Part shown: positions 60,490 to 64,000 of the stretch, piece after piece
Position numbering within the stretch: position 1 is the stretch's first letter
Layout of the letters: every line of letters begins with the position of its first letter
Assembly: GCA_047975215.1 (NCBI GenBank)
Contig: JBKEDD010000059.1
Coordinates: 1-64,000, forward strand
DNA length: 64,000 nucleotides
DNA from: JAGRMG01 sp047975215
GTDB lineage: Bacteria; Pseudomonadota; Alphaproteobacteria; Rhodobacterales; Rhodobacteraceae
Direction: 5' to 3'
Made by a program: the position numbers and the translations under genes
The notes under the pieces: generated by a model
The model's database searches: none
Told to the model about the DNA's origin: nothing
What the model saw: only the letters and a program-made list of their open reading frames with translations

Positions 60490-62037
60490 ATGCCGACACC
60501 AGAGGAAATCCGCGAAGGGATGCACTATGTGCTGGACGGCGTGGCAGAGCCGATCACCCCGGCATCCGGCCCGACCCATGTCTTTACCTACCAGTTCGCG
60601 CAAACCTCCCAGCCCGCCGACATGTCGATGGGCTTTACCGGCTGGACCGCGCTGCTTCCCGGCGAAAAGGCCGCCATCCGCGCCGCGATGGACTATATCG
60701 AGACCTTTCTGAACGTGCGTTATTTCGAGGTCGCCGCCGACCCGGACCCCGACATCAATATCGGCAAGGTGACGATCCCCGGCAGTTCGGTCGGCTTTGG
60801 CGGTTATGACTACACCTATTTTTCCGACGGCACCCTGGGCAGCTATGACGGCTTTGCCGTCTACGACAACACGATCAGCATCGCGGCCGGGCACGGCGGC
60901 CTTATCCTGCACGAACTGGGGCACGCGCTGGGGCTGAAACACCCGTTCGATGCGCACAGCGCCGGGGGCCGGACCAACGGGCCGCTTCCGGCCGAATTCG
61001 ACAACAAGAAATACACGGTCATGTCCTACACGGACAATCCCGACACCGGCGACGATCCCGGCGCGATGATGGTCTTCGACATATTCGCCTTGCAGGCGCG
61101 ATGGGGGGCCAATGACAACCACATGGGCGGCGACGATACCTATTCGGGGCCGCGCCAGGGCACCATCGATGTGGTGTGGGACACGGGCGGCACCGACACG
61201 TTCGACGCACGCGGCGCGACAGGGCCGGTGGTGCTCGACCTGACGGAGGGCGCGTTTTCCCGGTTCGGGGCGCGCGACGACATGGCCGTTGCCTACGGTA
61301 CGGTGATCGAGAACGCCTATGGCGGCGCCGGCAGCGACCTGCTGACCGGCAACGCCGCCGCCAACCGCCTGCTGGGCGATGCCGGCAACGACACGCTGCT
61401 GGGTGGCGATGGCAACGACACGCTGAACGGCGGCGATGGTGACGACCTCATTCGCGGCGGCGACACGGCGGATGACAAGCGCGACGTGATCTATGGCGGG
61501 GCGGGCAACGACAGCATCGACGGCGGGTATGGCAACGACCTGATCTATGGCCAGGCCGGCAACGACACGCTGGCCGGAGGTTTTGGCGCCGACACCATCG
61601 AGGGCCAGGACGGGAACGACGTGATCACCGGCTCGGCCTTTGGCGATATCGTGTTCGGCAACGCGGGCGACGATTTCGTGAACGGCGGCTTTGGGCACGA
61701 CCTCATCAACGGCGGCGCGGGGGCGGACAAGTTCTTTCATGTCGGCGGCACGGAAGAACAGATGCTGGGCCACGGGTCGGACTGGGTGCAGGATTATGAC
61801 GCCGCAGAGGGCGACGTTCTGGTGTTCGGCGGTTCAGCCGCTGCCTCGGATTTCCAGGTGAACACCACCCATACCACGAACCGCAACACCGGCGAACGCT
61901 CGGGCGACGACGGCGTCGAGGAAGCGTTCGTGATCTACAAGCCGACGGGCCAGATCCTGTGGGCGCTGGTGGATGGCGGCGGGCAGCACAGCATCAACCT
62001 CCAGATCGGGGCCGATACGTTCGACCTGCTGGGCTGA
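60490..62037 (+). CDS. Serralysin-type (M10) metalloprotease with RTX cassette
   Basis: 515 residues, no signal peptide. Metzincin zinc motif LHELGHALGLKHP (H-E-x-x-H-x-x-G-x-x-H) near residues 144-156 and the Met-turn KKYTVMSYTDN are complete, giving a catalytic domain of about 240 residues. Then MVFDIFALQARWGAN, the usual serralysin link to the RTX C-terminal half, GGxGxDxxx repeats and the shared cassette ending FDLLG. Activated by calcium outside the cell in known relatives. GGAG ribosome site. No inhibitor or type I exporter gene is adjacent. Confidence 0.93.
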   Translation: MPTPEEIREGMHYVLDGVAEPITPASGPTHVFTYQFAQTSQPADMSMGFTGWTALLPGEKAAIRAAMDYIETFLNVRYFEVAADPDPDINIGKVTIPGSSVGFGGYDYTYFSDGTLGSYDGFAVYDNTISIAAGHGGLILHELGHALGLKHPFDAHSAGGRTNGPLPAEFDNKKYTVMSYTDNPDTGDDPGAMMVFDIFALQARWGANDNHMGGDDTYSGPRQGTIDVVWDTGGTDTFDARGATGPVVLDLTEGAFSRFGARDDMAVAYGTVIENAYGGAGSDLLTGNAAANRLLGDAGNDTLLGGDGNDTLNGGDGDDLIRGGDTADDKRDVIYGGAGNDSIDGGYGNDLIYGQAGNDTLAGGFGADTIEGQDGNDVITGSAFGDIVFGNAGDDFVNGGFGHDLINGGAGADKFFHVGGTEEQMLGHGSDWVQDYDAAEGDVLVFGGSAAASDFQVNTTHTTNRNTGERSGDDGVEEAFVIYKPTGQILWALVDGGGQHSINLQIGADTFDLLG

Positions 62038-62379
62038 CGCGGCACCGGTTTCACGCCACGCCGCGCAACGGCGCGATTGCAGCCTGTCGCGGTCGGCCGG
62101 AATTCGGATTATTACCCGCCTCGGCCAGGCAGAGATATCGGACGAAACAGTGCTTTCGGCCCGGCGGGCGAATTCGATAGAAGGCGACATTCCCGATATC
62201 GGATAGATCGTCAGGCGCAATTGCGAACTGCCGCATATGGCAGCTTCGGGAAATGAAGTAGATTCGATACTAATAACTTCAATCTGGACGCGATCGACCG
62301 CCTCGGTTAGGTTTATCTTGAGCCATCGGCCAAATCGTCATCTTGGCACCTTGGCATAACAAGAACGGCGAGGCAGGAC
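62038..62379. other. Promoter region upstream of RTX6
   Basis: About 340 bp without a gene, more A/T-rich than its surroundings. Holds the perfect palindrome CCGATATCGG (62193-62202) and the CTG-N10-CAG dyad listed separately. Probably regulates the downstream RTX gene. Confidence 0.5.
62228..62243. promoter_or_regulatory. CTG-N10-CAG dyad, candidate LuxR-type box
   Basis: CTGCCGCATATGGCAG fits the CTG-N10-CAG consensus of LuxR/TraR-family operators and has additional inner symmetry (CTGCC/GGCAG around CATATG). It is 137 bp upstream of the RTX6 start. No luxR or luxI gene is in the window. Confidence 0.4.
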
Positions 62380-63861
62380 ATGGCAACGGTAAGACTGCAT
62401 ACGGCGACGAATTTCTTCGACAAATCGGTAACGTCTTACGGGAGCGTCACGGACGCAACCGACAGCCTTCTGCGAAGCGCCGATGGCGCGGGAAACCGGA
62501 GCGATCTTTTCGGTGCCTTCTATTATGATCCGCTGGATTATCTCATCGGCGGGGATACCACGGGATTCGACATATTCCGCTCGGGATCGCTGGTGACGCA
62601 AGTGACCGGAATCGATCTTCCGGTACTGGATGTCGCGGCGGCCTTCAATTCCGGTTCATGGCACAACATCTTCGATCTGGCCCTTTCGGGGAACGATACC
62701 GTCATGGGATCGGAGATGGACGACCGCATAAGGGGATTTGCCGGCGATGACGAACTGAGGGGCAACCACGGCGGCGACAATCTTTATGGCGACGGCGGAA
62801 ACGACACGCTGGAGGGCGGGCTCGGCAACGATTGGCTGGTCGGCGGCGACGGCGAGGATATGGCGGTATTCGATGTCGCCTTCTCCGAAGTCACCGTGGC
62901 CGAAGCCTATGGCGGCTTTTCGATCACTTCGTCGCTTGGTACCGACCATGTTGCGGGGGTTGAGATTTTCCGATTCTCCGACCGCACCCTTGCCGCTTCG
63001 GAACTCATCCCGCCATCGCCCGCCGAACCGGCGGCGCCCGGTGCCGGGGGCGGCGCTTCGGGCGCCTCGGGCGGCGAGATGCACGAAGGCACGGGCAGTC
63101 ATGACCGGCTGCTTGGCACAACGGGCAACGATACGCTTCATGGCGGCGAAGGCGACGACACGCTCGACGGGCTGGACGGCAACGACCATCTGGTCGGCGC
63201 CTCGGGCAACGACACCATCCGGGGCGGCGACGGCAGCGACACGCTGAACGGTGGCGACGGGGATGACAGGCTGACCGGTGGCGCCAGCGAGGCCGATCTT
63301 CGCGACGTGATCTTTGCCGGGGCGGGCAATGACAGCGTCGACGGCGGTTTCGGCAACGATCTGATCTATGGCCAGGGTGGCGACGACACAATTGCCGGCG
63401 GTTTCGGCGCGGACGAGTTGCACGGCCAGGACGGCGACGATGTCATCACCGGATCGTCCTTTGCCGACATGCTGACCGGCGGGGCGGGCGCGGATTTTCT
63501 CAATGGCGGCTTCGGGCACGACCTGATCAACGGCGGCTCGGGGGCCGACAAGTTCTATCACGCCGGCGGCAGCGAAGAGCAGATCACCGGCCACGGGTCG
63601 GACTGGGTGCAGGATTACAGTGCTGCCGAAGGCGACGTTCTGGTCTTTGGCGATGCCCTGGCCAGTGTCGATCAGTTCCAGGTGAACCTGTCCCACACCG
63701 CCAGCCGCGAGACCGGCGAACGCTCGGGCGACGACGGCGTTGAGGAAGCGTTCGTGATCTACAAGCCGACGGGCCAGATCCTCTGGGCGCTGGTGGATGG
63801 CGGCGGGCAGGACAGCATCAACCTCCAGATCGGGGCCGATACGTTCGATCTGCTGGGCTGA
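62380..63861 (+). CDS. RTX exoprotein with unknown N-terminal domain (RTX6)
   Basis: 493 residues, no signal peptide. The first about 105 residues (ATVRLHTATNFFDKSVTSYGS, LFGAFYYDPLDYLIGGDTTGFDIF) are not recognised. One RTX block with a beta section (VFDVAFSEVTVAEAYGGFSI, EIFRFSDRTLAASEL) precedes a Pro/Ala/Gly linker (about 208-232), then a second RTX block and the shared cassette ending FDLLG. The last about 135 bp, including bases past the stop, nearly match the end of the serralysin gene. GAGGCAGGAC before the ATG. Confidence 0.86.
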   Translation: MATVRLHTATNFFDKSVTSYGSVTDATDSLLRSADGAGNRSDLFGAFYYDPLDYLIGGDTTGFDIFRSGSLVTQVTGIDLPVLDVAAAFNSGSWHNIFDLALSGNDTVMGSEMDDRIRGFAGDDELRGNHGGDNLYGDGGNDTLEGGLGNDWLVGGDGEDMAVFDVAFSEVTVAEAYGGFSITSSLGTDHVAGVEIFRFSDRTLAASELIPPSPAEPAAPGAGGGASGASGGEMHEGTGSHDRLLGTTGNDTLHGGEGDDTLDGLDGNDHLVGASGNDTIRGGDGSDTLNGGDGDDRLTGGASEADLRDVIFAGAGNDSVDGGFGNDLIYGQGGDDTIAGGFGADELHGQDGDDVITGSSFADMLTGGAGADFLNGGFGHDLINGGSGADKFYHAGGSEEQITGHGSDWVQDYSAAEGDVLVFGDALASVDQFQVNLSHTASRETGERSGDDGVEEAFVIYKPTGQILWALVDGGGQDSINLQIGADTFDLLG

Positions 63862-63871
63862 CGCGGCGAAA

Positions 63872-63895
63872 GGGCCGTCCCCGTGGGGACAGCCC
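63872..63895 (+). terminator. Hairpin terminator after RTX6
   Basis: GGGC-C-GTCCC (63872-63881) pairs with GGGAC-A-GCCC (63886-63895) across one mismatch and a 4-nt loop, 10 bp past the RTX6 stop. It faces a convergent gene entering from the right edge. Confidence 0.55.
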
Positions 63896-63956
63896 TGATT
63901 CCGAACAATATTAAGCCAGTGTTTACCAGCGGACGCGGCAGGCGGGCCGGCCCCGG

Positions 63957-64000
63957 TCAGGCCTTTTTCAGCGCCCGGTTGCCCAGGGTCTCGGAGATCT
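63957..64000 (-). CDS. C-terminal end of an unidentified gene
   Basis: On the minus strand an open frame enters from the right edge and ends ISETLGNRALKKA with TGA at 63957-63959. Codon choice is like the surrounding genes and it is convergent with RTX6 behind a hairpin. Fourteen codons are too few to name it. Confidence 0.35.
   Translation of the reverse strand, partial: ISETLGNRALKKA

Overview
The window looks like a chromosomal segment of a high-GC marine or roseobacter-type alphaproteobacterium (Rhodobacterales). The evidence is gene content: a SAM/SAH riboswitch in front of metK (a class known from this order), an Irr-type Fur regulator beside fabA-fabB-fabI, a taurine tpa/tauABC locus with TauR-like boxes, and the miaB-phoH-ybeY-corC-lnt-metK neighbourhood. 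Many long open frames lie opposite real genes, as expected at this base composition. They are left out.

Region 1 (1-5.5 kb): a minus-strand cluster of an MttB-superfamily methyltransferase and two trimethylamine/dimethylglycine-dehydrogenase-like flavoproteins, the second cut by the window edge. It is divergent from a TetR regulator, with a perfect palindrome between them. This is probably a methylated-amine or betaine demethylation locus. Region 2 (5.6-15.1 kb): metK, lnt, corC, ybeY, phoH and miaB on the minus strand. Two sets interrupt the cluster: an exported protein plus a PiuC-type dioxygenase on the plus strand, and a lipoprotein/OmpA pair sharing a small domain. Region 3 (15.2-28.8 kb): a thioredoxin, a PhyH dioxygenase, irr, the fabA-fabB-fabI operon, an FKBP, a hydrolase-dehydratase-MFS operon, and a dehydrogenase / ureidoglycolate-lyase-like / enolase-superfamily set. 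Region 4 (28.8-46.9 kb): an SqrR-like thiol-switch repressor, a degenerate ABC protein with a cyclic-nucleotide-binding domain, tauABC divergent from tpa, an RND efflux pair, a beta-lactamase-fold protein, gph, hemF, a short-chain dehydrogenase, an RsmC-like methyltransferase and clpS.

Region 5 (47-63.9 kb) is the most distinctive part. An orthocaspase-peptidoglycan-binding protein is followed by six RTX (GGxGxDxxx) exoproteins: four on the minus strand, then a serralysin-type metalloprotease and one more RTX protein on the plus strand. All six end in the same cassette of about 200 residues, finishing FDLLA or FDLLG, but have unrelated N-terminal parts. The cassette DNA is nearly identical between particular neighbours, which points to recent recombination or gene conversion. 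No type I secretion genes are in the window, so export must be supplied from elsewhere. A CTG-N10-CAG dyad sits upstream of the last RTX gene.
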